From positions 124,001 through 188,000 of the forward strand of contig NZ_FPJE01000009.1 of the NCBI RefSeq assembly GCF_900119185.1: a stretch of DNA of 64,000 nucleotides, given 5' to 3'. Numbering within the stretch: position 1 is the stretch's first letter; every line of letters starts with the position of its first letter. A program made the position numbers and the translations under genes. The notes below the pieces were generated by a model that searched no databases, was not told the DNA's origin, and saw nothing but the letters and a program-made list of their open reading frames with translations. Source of the DNA: Sinomicrobium oceani. GTDB lineage: Bacteria; Bacteroidota; Bacteroidia; Flavobacteriales; Flavobacteriaceae. Of this stretch, positions 33,480-42,573 are shown piece after piece.

Positions 33480-34820
33480 TTATATTTTGGGTTCCCAGCC
33501 CGGGGCATAGGTACGGCCCCATAGCTGCATAGCTTCGCGATCGTATATACGGCCGGTATTTTCATCGATAGAAAACCCTTTGCCTGTACGGTAGGCGATA
33601 TTCGTATAATGAACCATGGCCATACTGATACTCGCATCGTCTATAGGGGCGGTTAGTTTGGCTTTTCCCCGGATGGTGTCAAAGAAGTTGATCATATGTG
33701 CTGTGGTAAGGCTGCCTCCGCCACCGAGTGCGGTACCGGCTTCATTGTTATTGCTGTCGAAACTGTCCACAAGTTTTCCGGCACGGTCGTACCGGCGGTA
33801 TTGTCCGCGGTCCATAAATACGGAACCTTCGCTGCCATAAACGATAGTTCCTCTTCCGGCTCCGTAAGTATCGTAACCGTTACGACTTTTTCCGTCCCAT
33901 TGTATGATCTTGTTATCTTTGAATTTAAATGTGGCCAGCATGGTGTCGTACATCTCCCATCCGTCTTTTTCGAAATGCCTTTTTGCTCCTTCGGTTTCTG
34001 CATAATGCGGATAGTCGACGCCCAGTGCCCATCGTGCCACGTCCAGTTCGTGAGTGGCATTGTTACCGGCTTCGGCAGTACCGTAATTCCAGCCATACCA
34101 ATGCCAGTTATAATCCCAGGTATTGTCGGTGTAGGCCCGTCGTACGGCTGGTCCCTGCCACAGTTCCCAGTCCAGTCCATCCGGTACGGGAGCTGATTTT
34201 TGTACGGGAACTTCACCACGTGAGTTGGTATAGAAAGCGACAGCTTTATACGGTGTTCCGATAGCCCCGTTATGAATTTCCGTAATAATTTTGGTCGTAT
34301 GCTGTGACGACCGTTGCTGGTTGCCCATCTGCACGACTTTATCGTATTTTCCGGCAGCCTGTACAAGGAGCTCATTCTCATTCATGTTATGACTACACGG
34401 TTTTTCCACGTACACGTGTTTACCGGCCTGCATGGCCATAACCGATCCGGGGGTGTGCCAGTGATCGGGTGTGGCATTGATCAGGATATCTACTTTTTTA
34501 TCGTCGAGTACCTTACGAATATCATTCTCTGTTTTAGGGGTGTAATCCAAGTGCTCCGATACATTTTTCAGGGCTCTTTCCCGCTGACTTTTCATAACAT
34601 CACAAAGGTAGAGCAAGCGGGCATTGGCCTCTTTTTTGGCAATGGGCGGGTAAAAAGCCCCGACCCTTCGGCCCAGCCCGGCTATAGCTACGTTCAACCT
34701 GTCGTTAGCGCCTATAATCCTGCGATAGCTTTCGGCAGACATACCCATCAGCGGATTGCTCATGGTTACGGCAGCGGTACCCAGTAATGTTTTGGATATG
34801 AAATTTCTTCTCGATGTCAT
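33480..34820 (-). CDS. Tat-exported Gfo/Idh/MocA-family oxidoreductase
   Basis: The 446-aa enzyme starts MTSRRNFISKTLLGTAAVTM, a twin-arginine signal (SRRNFI), so it is exported folded with bound NAD(P). The Rossmann domain begins LNVAIAGLGRRVGAFYP and includes DHWHTPGSVMAMQAGKHVYV and EKPCSHNMNENELL, the conserved EKP motif. The C-terminal sheet domain binds sugar (GTAEAGNNATHELDVARWAL). Members oxidise or reduce sugar hydroxyls, often at C3. It is 4 bp downstream of the double-DUF1080 gene; DUF1080 proteins include 3-keto-disaccharide hydrolases, so a joint oxidise-then-cleave route is plausible. Confidence 0.93.
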   Translation of the reverse strand: MTSRRNFISKTLLGTAAVTMSNPLMGMSAESYRRIIGANDRLNVAIAGLGRRVGAFYPPIAKKEANARLLYLCDVMKSQRERALKNVSEHLDYTPKTENDIRKVLDDKKVDILINATPDHWHTPGSVMAMQAGKHVYVEKPCSHNMNENELLVQAAGKYDKVVQMGNQQRSSQHTTKIITEIHNGAIGTPYKAVAFYTNSRGEVPVQKSAPVPDGLDWELWQGPAVRRAYTDNTWDYNWHWYGWNYGTAEAGNNATHELDVARWALGVDYPHYAETEGAKRHFEKDGWEMYDTMLATFKFKDNKIIQWDGKSRNGYDTYGAGRGTIVYGSEGSVFMDRGQYRRYDRAGKLVDSFDSNNNEAGTALGGGGSLTTAHMINFFDTIRGKAKLTAPIDDASISMAMVHYTNIAYRTGKGFSIDENTGRIYDREAMQLWGRTYAPGWEPKI

Positions 34821-34824
34821 GGGT

Positions 34825-36207
34825 TTATTTATTTAAAGGTTTGATTTTAATATTCCTGAAATATACTTCATTTCCGTGATCCTGTAAAAGGATCTTTCCG
34901 GTTTCGAGTTCGCCGAAGCCTGGCCATTTCTTGTATTTGCTCTCCGAAACGAGTTTGCGGAACGCTTCACTGCCACGCTCGTATTCCAACACTTTGACTC
35001 CGTTGAGCCAGTGCTCGACATGATTGTTTTTAGAGACGATACGTGCCGTATTCCATTCGCCTACGGGGTGAATAGGCTTTTTCGGGTCTGCCTGAATCAG
35101 GTCGTAAAGCGAAGCTACCGTCCGGCTGCCTTCGTGGTTACCAAGTTTGGCATCGGGATGATTGTCATCGTCGAGTACCTGGTATTCCAGTCCTATGGCA
35201 GAGCCTTTTCCCTGGTTGAGATCGGCGTCTACGTAATACTTGATACCGCTGTTGGCTCCTTTGGTGATTTTAAAATCTGCTTTAAGGTCAAAATCCCCGT
35301 AGTTGTCGAGGGTGACGATATCACCTCCGGCAGCAGATTCCTTACCGTCCGATGCCAGGACAATGAGGGTACCGTCTTCTATTTTCCAACCGCTTTCGGG
35401 AAACTTTTCTATTTTGGCACCACGCCATCCCTTTGTCGTTTTCCCATCCCAGAGCAGTTTCCATCCGTCTTTTTTCTCGGCTTCGGTAAGTTGGTTTCTG
35501 GTATTGAATACCGGGGCATCACTTTTTTGGTTGTACTTGTGCAGGTTGTCCGTAAGAATCCTCACGTTTTTCCACATGATCTGTTTTCCGGCTTCATCAT
35601 CTTTTCCGATGCCATGTACCTGCAGTGCGATAAAGCCTTCACGGGTTTTATCATCGACGAGGTTGGCGGCAGCTACCCCGTTTACCCAGGTTTGTATGGT
35701 ATCTCCTATGGCCTCGACCCTGTAGTGGTTCCACTCGTTCTGCTTAAAAGCGCTTTTTGCGGCGGTATTTACCGAGAGGGGATATAACCATCCGCGACGG
35801 GCTTCGTCATAAATGCCACCGCTCCAGGCACGGTCGGAAGGGTCTATTTCTACCTGGTACCCGTGAACGCGGCCATTCATATAACCGGAATCGCTGTTGC
35901 TCCTGATCTGTATCCCGGAATTCATACTCGGATCTACCTTAAAATCGAGTTCCAGAATAAAATCTCCGTAATTTTTGGCTGTGGTGAGAAAGGAATTCGG
36001 TGTATCGTGTTTTGTGGTTCCTATGATCATTCCGTCCCTGACTTCGTATTTGGCTTCCCCGTTTTTCTGGTCCCAGCCACTCAGGCTTTTCCCGTCAAAA
36101 AGATCCTGCCAGGGCGTATCGTCTTTTTCACGGTCTGCACAGCCTGTTATGGTAAGTGAAGCAAAGCATAATGCGATAATTGAAGTGTTTTTACTTAAAA
36201 TTTTCAT
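34825..36207 (-). CDS. Lipoprotein with two DUF1080 (3-keto-glycoside hydrolase-like) domains
   Basis: The 460-aa product has a lipobox (SLTITGC, Cys23). Residues 33-210 ([40 protein letters not shown]) and 245-457 ([40 protein letters not shown]) are two copies of the DUF1080 jelly-roll domain, related to concanavalin-like lectins. Some members hydrolyse 3-keto-disaccharides; others may only bind sugar. Most family members have one domain. It is the gene before the Tat oxidoreductase and follows the sulfatase by 6 bp. Confidence 0.93.
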   Translation of the reverse strand: MKILSKNTSIIALCFASLTITGCADREKDDTPWQDLFDGKSLSGWDQKNGEAKYEVRDGMIIGTTKHDTPNSFLTTAKNYGDFILELDFKVDPSMNSGIQIRSNSDSGYMNGRVHGYQVEIDPSDRAWSGGIYDEARRGWLYPLSVNTAAKSAFKQNEWNHYRVEAIGDTIQTWVNGVAAANLVDDKTREGFIALQVHGIGKDDEAGKQIMWKNVRILTDNLHKYNQKSDAPVFNTRNQLTEAEKKDGWKLLWDGKTTKGWRGAKIEKFPESGWKIEDGTLIVLASDGKESAAGGDIVTLDNYGDFDLKADFKITKGANSGIKYYVDADLNQGKGSAIGLEYQVLDDDNHPDAKLGNHEGSRTVASLYDLIQADPKKPIHPVGEWNTARIVSKNNHVEHWLNGVKVLEYERGSEAFRKLVSESKYKKWPGFGELETGKILLQDHGNEVYFRNIKIKPLNK

Positions 36208-36213
36208 TTTGTT

Positions 36214-37710
36214 TTAATTTAGATATAATCCTGTATTTCCTTTTTCGAGTATTTTATCAAATTTTAATAGCAGCTCCGGAACGTCAGATGCGATATTGTG
36301 ATTTTCTTCCGGGTCATTATGATGATCGTAAAGTTCAACCACAGGTTTTTCGTTCCGGTAGTACCGGGTATAACGATAACCGGGGACCCTTACAGTAATA
36401 CCGTTGTTATAATAACCGTAAGCGGCTTCCTCCCATTCCGGATCTTCACCCCGGAGGAGTCCGACCATACTTTTACCCGAAGTTTTATGTGGCATCTCGG
36501 CCTGGCAGAGTTCTATAAGTGTCGGATAGATATCCACACTACTCACAATCTCATCGATATTCCGTCTTTGCCGGGTTATAGAAGGTACACTGATAATAAG
36601 CGGACTTTTCAGTGCTTTTTCGAATAGCGTGTGTTTTCCCCATATCCGATGGTCACCCAGTTGCCAACCGTGATCTCCCCACAACACAATAATGGTGTTT
36701 TTATCCAGCCCTTTGCTTTGAAGTTTGTCCAATAATTTCCCGATCAGTGCATCGGTATAGCTTACCGCAGCATAATAAGCATGCCTTATTTTCCGGGAGT
36801 ATTCTCGGGAGGCAGGGGTATCGGGGGTGGGTTTTTCCTCTCCAAGCAGATAGCGGTTGAATTCCTTGTTATTGTGAAGGCTGGCGCTGTTCACCTTTTC
36901 CGGAACCATGGGAGACGGGGTGAGCGGGATAGCATTCCTGCGATACAAGTCCCAGTATTTTTTAGGAGCATTAAACGGCAGGTGCGGTTTAAAGAATCCG
37001 ACGGCAAGAAAAAACGGCTTTTCCCCTTTACTGAGATTGTCTATTTGCTTTATGGCGAGTTTGGCCGAAAGCCCGTCCGGATATCCTTCGTCGGAAACTT
37101 CAGCCATTTCGTATGGCCTGACCTGTCTTTTCCTTGTTATTCTGCTGGAACCGTCTGCATACGCAAAAAAGGCATCCCAACCGTCTTTCCATTGGCCCGG
37201 ATCAAAGAGAAACCTATCCCAACTGTAAGGAAGTTCCGGAGGAGTACCTTCGGAACTTTCCGTGTAATCGTATAGTCCGTCTATGTAATGGCTTATCTTA
37301 CCGATACCCACGGTAGTGTAACCGTTGCGCTTTAAGTGATGTATAAAGGTTTCCGGAGCTTCTTTTTCACTTTTTCCGGAAATATGGTTACGGATGGCCT
37401 CATTACTCAGGTGATCCCTGGTTTTGGGTGCCATCCCCGTAAGCATGGAGCAACGTGAAGCTCCGCAAGTGGGAACCTGTACATAATGGTGCCTGAAGAC
37501 ACCGGCCCCGGATGCCAGTTTATCGATATTCGGTGTTTTGATCACAGTATTGCCGTAACATCCGAGGTCGGTACGCAAATCATCTACAAAAATAAATAAC
37601 ACATTAGGGAGCCTGTTTTTACCCGTCTGAAAGGCAAAAGCCTTTGTCGCGAGCAAAAACATCAGAATCCCGATGGTGATTGGAATGCTATGAATATTCC
37701 TATAATTCAT
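36214..37710 (-). CDS. Family S1 sulfatase (iduronate-2-sulfatase-like)
   Basis: The 498-aa secreted enzyme (signal peptide to about residue 27) removes sulfate esters from glycans. Metal ligands D43-D44 lie in NVLFIFVDDLRTDLGCYGNT. The formylglycine site is C82-G-A-S-R86 in VPTCGASRCSMLTGMAP, that is C-x-A-x-R instead of the commoner C-x-P-x-R. Further motifs include TVGIGKISHY and VLWGDHGWQLGDHRIWGKHT. No sulfatase-maturing enzyme is in this window. It sits between susD1 and the DUF1080 gene. Confidence 0.94.
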   Translation of the reverse strand: MNYRNIHSIPITIGILMFLLATKAFAFQTGKNRLPNVLFIFVDDLRTDLGCYGNTVIKTPNIDKLASGAGVFRHHYVQVPTCGASRCSMLTGMAPKTRDHLSNEAIRNHISGKSEKEAPETFIHHLKRNGYTTVGIGKISHYIDGLYDYTESSEGTPPELPYSWDRFLFDPGQWKDGWDAFFAYADGSSRITRKRQVRPYEMAEVSDEGYPDGLSAKLAIKQIDNLSKGEKPFFLAVGFFKPHLPFNAPKKYWDLYRRNAIPLTPSPMVPEKVNSASLHNNKEFNRYLLGEEKPTPDTPASREYSRKIRHAYYAAVSYTDALIGKLLDKLQSKGLDKNTIIVLWGDHGWQLGDHRIWGKHTLFEKALKSPLIISVPSITRQRRNIDEIVSSVDIYPTLIELCQAEMPHKTSGKSMVGLLRGEDPEWEEAAYGYYNNGITVRVPGYRYTRYYRNEKPVVELYDHHNDPEENHNIASDVPELLLKFDKILEKGNTGLYLN

Positions 37711-37734
37711 TTTTATAGTTAATTTTTCGGAAAG

Positions 37735-39396
37735 TTATTGATTATATCCGGGATTTTGTTCCAATTCCGCATCAATATTTCGTTCTATCTCTTCGGCAGG
37801 TATGGGCCACAGGTTATATGCCGGCTGAATTTCATCCGCATAATACGGGTTGTGTGCTTTAACCCGGTCATATAATAGTCCCAGCCGCATCAGGGTGAGT
37901 CTTCTTTTTTCTTCCACGCCGAGCTCACGCATTCTTTCATCGAGGATATAGTCGATATCCACATTGGCGGCAGCTACCGGATTGGCATGGGCCCTGGATC
38001 TTATTTCATTGATGTCTTCGGCGGCTTTGGAAGTATTGCCGAGACCGAGATATGCTTCGGCACGCAACAAATAGGTTTCGGCAAGCCTGAACATGTATTG
38101 ATCGGTATAGGTAGCTCCGGCGGAGTTGTTTAGCAGGTAATTGTCTTTGTCCGCGTACAATCCGTCAGGGTGGTTGAACGGTGTTGTGGCCTTGGATTGG
38201 TAGGCATAAAAAGGACGGCTCGGGACGACGAGCCCTGCCGGAGGGTTCTGGGTAGATATGGTATCGCCATATAGGGGAGAAGCCGGATTGGTAACCAGGA
38301 ACTCCCGGATAAAATTGTATTCGGAATTACGCATATCGTTGTCGAAATCGCTTTCCCAGATTTCATCGCTGAAATATTTGGTAGAGATCCCCCAGCCAAT
38401 ACCTCTTCCTCCGGTAAGGCCACTGACGGGCCACACGAAAAGGTTAATACCGTTAACTTTGGTGTCGCGTAAAAACGGTACGTGGTGCCTTTCGAGAGCA
38501 AAGGAACCGTCTTTGCCGCTGGATACGGAACCTCCTCCGATGACATCGGTTTCAAATTGTATAACCCATATACCTTCGGTATTTCCGGAAGCCCTGTTCT
38601 GGTTGTTTTTGCGAAACAGGTCCCAGTACACATCACCGGGTTCTCCGGAGCGTGATCCGAAACGGCTTTGCATCAATCCTGTTGCCGGATCATCAATGAC
38701 AATGGTTGCGGCATCTACCGCATCCTGCGGACGCCCTGCGGCGAGATATACTTCCGCGAGCAGGTGCTGCGCCGCGAGATTGCTCAGTTTCCCGTCTTTA
38801 ACCTGATTAATGGCCGGAAGATGCTTCGCCGCATAGTTCAGGTCTTCGATAATCTGATTGAGCACTTCCGCTTTCGAAGCCCTGACAAAATCGGTACGAG
38901 GCGTGGATACTTCTTCCAGAACCAGGGGAACCCCGCCAAACAGGTAGACCAGGGTACGGTAGGCAAAAGCCCGGAAAAAATGTGCTTGTGCCACGACGTC
39001 GGTATATTCTTCTTCGGTAAGATCCGCCTCGGGAGCACGACTGATAACGAGATTGGATTCTACGACCATAGTATAGAGGTTGTCCCAGTGCGTAGCCGGA
39101 ATCCCGGAAGTAGGGTCATAGGCAGCGATCATGTTCGAATGACGGTTGGTACTCTGTTCTCCGTCGTAAATGATGTCGGTGCCATACAGGAAGTCAAAAG
39201 GTCTGGATTCGTCCCGGTTAAAAAATACCCGTCGTGTAAACCAGTACAGGTTGTTTATGGTAGCATTCAGCCCATCGTAATTCTGATAGGCATTGGTGGA
39301 GCTCAGAAAATCGAGTGGTTTTTCGTCCAGAAAATCTTTTTGACACGAGCTGAAAGCCAAAAGTACGATGAGGGTATATAAGGTTATTTTTTTCAT
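37735..39396 (-). CDS. SusD/RagB-family glycan-binding lipoprotein (pair 1)
   Basis: The 553-aa surface lipoprotein (lipobox LAFSSC, Cys18) is the lid of the SusC1 transporter. The SusD signature elements are present: N-terminal TPR-like helices (AQAHFFRAFAYRTLVYLFGG, VPLVLEE), and C-terminal MFRLAETYLLRAEAYLGLGN followed by INEIRSRAHANP and LDERMRELGVEEKRRLTLMR. It ends IDAELEQNPGYNQ, usual for the group. The gene starts 12 bp after the susC1 stop. Confidence 0.95.
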   Translation of the reverse strand: MKKITLYTLIVLLAFSSCQKDFLDEKPLDFLSSTNAYQNYDGLNATINNLYWFTRRVFFNRDESRPFDFLYGTDIIYDGEQSTNRHSNMIAAYDPTSGIPATHWDNLYTMVVESNLVISRAPEADLTEEEYTDVVAQAHFFRAFAYRTLVYLFGGVPLVLEEVSTPRTDFVRASKAEVLNQIIEDLNYAAKHLPAINQVKDGKLSNLAAQHLLAEVYLAAGRPQDAVDAATIVIDDPATGLMQSRFGSRSGEPGDVYWDLFRKNNQNRASGNTEGIWVIQFETDVIGGGSVSSGKDGSFALERHHVPFLRDTKVNGINLFVWPVSGLTGGRGIGWGISTKYFSDEIWESDFDNDMRNSEYNFIREFLVTNPASPLYGDTISTQNPPAGLVVPSRPFYAYQSKATTPFNHPDGLYADKDNYLLNNSAGATYTDQYMFRLAETYLLRAEAYLGLGNTSKAAEDINEIRSRAHANPVAAANVDIDYILDERMRELGVEEKRRLTLMRLGLLYDRVKAHNPYYADEIQPAYNLWPIPAEEIERNIDAELEQNPGYNQ

Positions 39397-39407
39397 GTCT
39401 CTTGAAT

Positions 39408-42400
39408 TTAAAATGTGATGTTAAGTCCGAGGGAATAACTTTTGAGTACGGGTCTTCCTTCTATACTCAGTCTGCGATCTCTTGGCTCGTTGGGCTCAGG
39501 GTCCCAGCCTTTCCATTTGGTCCAGGTAGCCAGGTTTTTACCGCTGACGAATATTTGCAGTTCGTCCATCCCCAGTTTCTCTATGATATTTTTGTCGAAC
39601 TGGTAGCTGAGGCTCACATCCTGAAGTCTTACGAAACTACGGGATCTGTACACTTCGGGGTTGATGACAGGAGAACTCCTGAAGACCGGACTGTCTCCTC
39701 CCGGATTGGCCGGAGACCAATAGTCGATATCGTTAAGCCAGTTATACCTCACGGCATTGTCATTGACAAAGATCGAATTGGTACTGGAATCCATATACCC
39801 GTTTTTACCACCCTGAATAGCGTTGATGAAAACCCGTAGACTCAAGCCTTTATACTTAAAGGTGTTCAGGACGCTAAACCTGTAAGCCGGTTCTGTTCTT
39901 CCGAGGATTACACGGTCATCTGCAGGGGTAATTGTGCCATCGCCGTTCTGATCTATGATACGACGGGTTCCCGGAAAATAGCCATCGGGTATATCATCGC
40001 CTATCTGGTATAGTCCGTCGGTTTGATAACCGTAAATGGCCCCGATGGATTTACCGATAAAGAGGTTACTTGAAATAAGATCATCCTCGATACCGTCACC
40101 GTCGGCATCACGCCCGATGAGCTCTTTGATCTTGTTGGAGTTGGTAGAAAAGTTAAACGTAGAATGCCAGTTAAAGCCCTCACTCCTGATATTGTGTGTG
40201 GACAGGGTGAGTTCGAATCCCTGATTCTCGATCTTTCCGATGTTGGTACTGATGGTCTCGAAACCGGTGATGTCGGGAATAGCAACATCAAACAACAGGT
40301 CGTTGGTGTTGGAATGATAGAATTCTGCCGTTCCCTGTATCCTGTTTTTCAGTATGGCGAAATCTATACCGATATTGATACCTGCCGTTTTTTCCCATCT
40401 CAGGTTGTTGTTTGCCAGAGAGTTGAGCTGTTGTCCGAATTCGGTAGATCCCCCATCGCCAAATACATAGGCAGGGCGTAACAGCACCCTGGCCAGCGAT
40501 TTGTACCTGTCGGTCTGGTTTCCACTGATCCCGTAACCTGCTCTGAGCTTCAGGTTATCTACCCAGTCTTCGTTAAAGAAAGATTCGTTATCGATGTTCC
40601 AGGCTACAGCCACGGAAGGGAAATAACTGAATTTGTTGTCTTCGGAAAAGCCCGAGAATCCGTCACGGCGTATGGTTCCCGTAATCAGGTAGCGCTCATC
40701 GAATTTATAGTTAACCCTGGCCATCTGGTAGTTCAGGGCTTCGCTCCATGCCTCGGAATTGGTAAACTGGTTTGCACCCTGATCCAGGCCGTTAAACCCA
40801 AGATCCATACGGGAAAATCCTGTGGCACGGGCTGTTGTTTTTTCGAATTTACGTTCGATAGCACCATAGACAAACGTAGCATCAATGCTGTGTTTTCCGA
40901 AGGTCTTTTTGTAGTTAATGATATTATCCAGGGTATAATCATAGTAAAAATCCTGGTTTTTATAGGCTTCACCGATGAATCCCGCAGCATATTCACTTGC
41001 CCTGTAATACCTGTTGATCCGGTAATTGTTACCGAAATTCACACGGTAGGAAAGCCCTTCGAGAAAAGGAAACTGAATTTCGGAAAAGAAATTGGCGAAG
41101 AAGTAATCGTGTCTCTCCATATCGTCGATATCCGAAGCGAGAAAGGGGTTCAGATCGAGCGAGTTGAAAGGACTGGGGATGAGATTTCCCTCGTCATCAT
41201 AAGGAGATAACATCGGAGACGAGCGTACAAGGTCACTCATTTTGGGTTCTGCTCCGTCTTTTTTAACAAAGGAAGCAAAAGATTGTACCCCTACTTTCCA
41301 CCAGTCGGTGGCTTGTGTATTCAGGTTGACCCGGGCTCCCTTACGCTGGAATTTATCACCGACAATAAAACCTTCCTGGTCGGTATGTTCGAGAGAGATG
41401 AGATAACTGGTCTTTTCCGATCCGCCGGTGACACTGACTTTCTGTTCATTGATAAAACCGGTATTGGTCCCGGCATCCCACCAATCGAAATCGGTATTTA
41501 CCAGCTTTTGTTCACTATCGAGCATGGTAGGGTCGATATAATCGGCATAGTCGAAAGCGGGATTGGGTTGTGTATAATCGGGTCCCAGATAAGCATCTTC
41601 ATAGTACAGGGTTTTCAGCCGGTCCAGGTAAGCCTGTCGTTTCAGTGGCCGGAGATTGGTCGTCGGTTCCATAGCGGTGTAGGAAGCCGAAATTGTAATT
41701 TTCGGGTTACGGTTTCTGCCTCCGTCTTTGGTAGTGATGAGGATAACACCGTTGGCAGCCTGTGCTCCGTAAACTGCCGTTGAACTGGCATCTTTAAGCA
41801 CATCTATCGATGCGATGTCGTTGGGGTTGATCGATTCCAGCGAGCCGTTGTACTGTATCCCGTCGAGAACGATCAATACGTCATTTTTACCGTTAATCGT
41901 CGATCTTCCCCGTATGGATATCGAAGGGGTCGATCCTGCACTGTTGACCTGGCCTACGTTGAGCCCGGGAACATTTCCCTGCAAAAGTTGTCCCATATTG
42001 GTTACGGGGGCTTCCCTGAAATCTTCCAGGTTAGCCCTCGAAACCGCACCGGTAAGGTCTTTTTTCTTCTGTGTTCCGTATCCGATGACAACGACTTCGT
42101 CGAGTTTTCCCATGTCTTCTTCCATGGTCACGGACAAGGGCTGATTGTCTGTTACAGTTTGCTCTACCGTAGCAAAACCTACGTAACTGAATACGAGTAT
42201 AGTAGGTGTTTGCTTTACGGTGAGACTAAAATTTCCGTCAAAATCGGTTGAGGTACCGTTCCGGGCATCTTTTTCCAGGACATTCACCCCGATAAGCGGA
42301 ACCCCGTCCTTGTCCAGAACTGTCCCGGTTACAGTTATTTCCTGCGGATACGTACCGTACACGGCACTTACGTTGTCACCGGGATCCTTTCCGAACATTT

Positions 42401-42494
42401 GGTTTGCAATAAGACATAATAGTGTTACCAGGATACCTTGTTTGGGAAATCCTGTGTGCCATCGCAAAAAATCACCATCTTTTTCTTTTTTCAT
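39408..42494 (-). CDS. SusC/RagA-family TonB-linked transporter (pair 1)
   Basis: The 1028-aa outer membrane transporter has a signal sequence, a CarboxypepD_reg domain (TVLDKDGVPLIGVNVLEKDA), the SusC-type TonB region VVVIGYGTQKKKDLTGAVSR, plug (SSTAVYGAQAANGVILITTK) and a 22-strand barrel ending SYSLGLNITF. It imports oligosaccharides with SusD1. The N terminus is long and hydrophilic (MKKEKDGDFLRWHTGFPKQG) before the hydrophobic run, common in SusC proteins. Confidence 0.95.
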   Translation of the reverse strand: MKKEKDGDFLRWHTGFPKQGILVTLLCLIANQMFGKDPGDNVSAVYGTYPQEITVTGTVLDKDGVPLIGVNVLEKDARNGTSTDFDGNFSLTVKQTPTILVFSYVGFATVEQTVTDNQPLSVTMEEDMGKLDEVVVIGYGTQKKKDLTGAVSRANLEDFREAPVTNMGQLLQGNVPGLNVGQVNSAGSTPSISIRGRSTINGKNDVLIVLDGIQYNGSLESINPNDIASIDVLKDASSTAVYGAQAANGVILITTKDGGRNRNPKITISASYTAMEPTTNLRPLKRQAYLDRLKTLYYEDAYLGPDYTQPNPAFDYADYIDPTMLDSEQKLVNTDFDWWDAGTNTGFINEQKVSVTGGSEKTSYLISLEHTDQEGFIVGDKFQRKGARVNLNTQATDWWKVGVQSFASFVKKDGAEPKMSDLVRSSPMLSPYDDEGNLIPSPFNSLDLNPFLASDIDDMERHDYFFANFFSEIQFPFLEGLSYRVNFGNNYRINRYYRASEYAAGFIGEAYKNQDFYYDYTLDNIINYKKTFGKHSIDATFVYGAIERKFEKTTARATGFSRMDLGFNGLDQGANQFTNSEAWSEALNYQMARVNYKFDERYLITGTIRRDGFSGFSEDNKFSYFPSVAVAWNIDNESFFNEDWVDNLKLRAGYGISGNQTDRYKSLARVLLRPAYVFGDGGSTEFGQQLNSLANNNLRWEKTAGINIGIDFAILKNRIQGTAEFYHSNTNDLLFDVAIPDITGFETISTNIGKIENQGFELTLSTHNIRSEGFNWHSTFNFSTNSNKIKELIGRDADGDGIEDDLISSNLFIGKSIGAIYGYQTDGLYQIGDDIPDGYFPGTRRIIDQNGDGTITPADDRVILGRTEPAYRFSVLNTFKYKGLSLRVFINAIQGGKNGYMDSSTNSIFVNDNAVRYNWLNDIDYWSPANPGGDSPVFRSSPVINPEVYRSRSFVRLQDVSLSYQFDKNIIEKLGMDELQIFVSGKNLATWTKWKGWDPEPNEPRDRRLSIEGRPVLKSYSLGLNITF

Positions 42495-42573
42495 GTCATT
42501 TTTACGTTTTAATAATTAATTGGTTCTATTTACTACGGTGGTCAGGTTGGTTATTTAGGCTTTGACTTCTATG

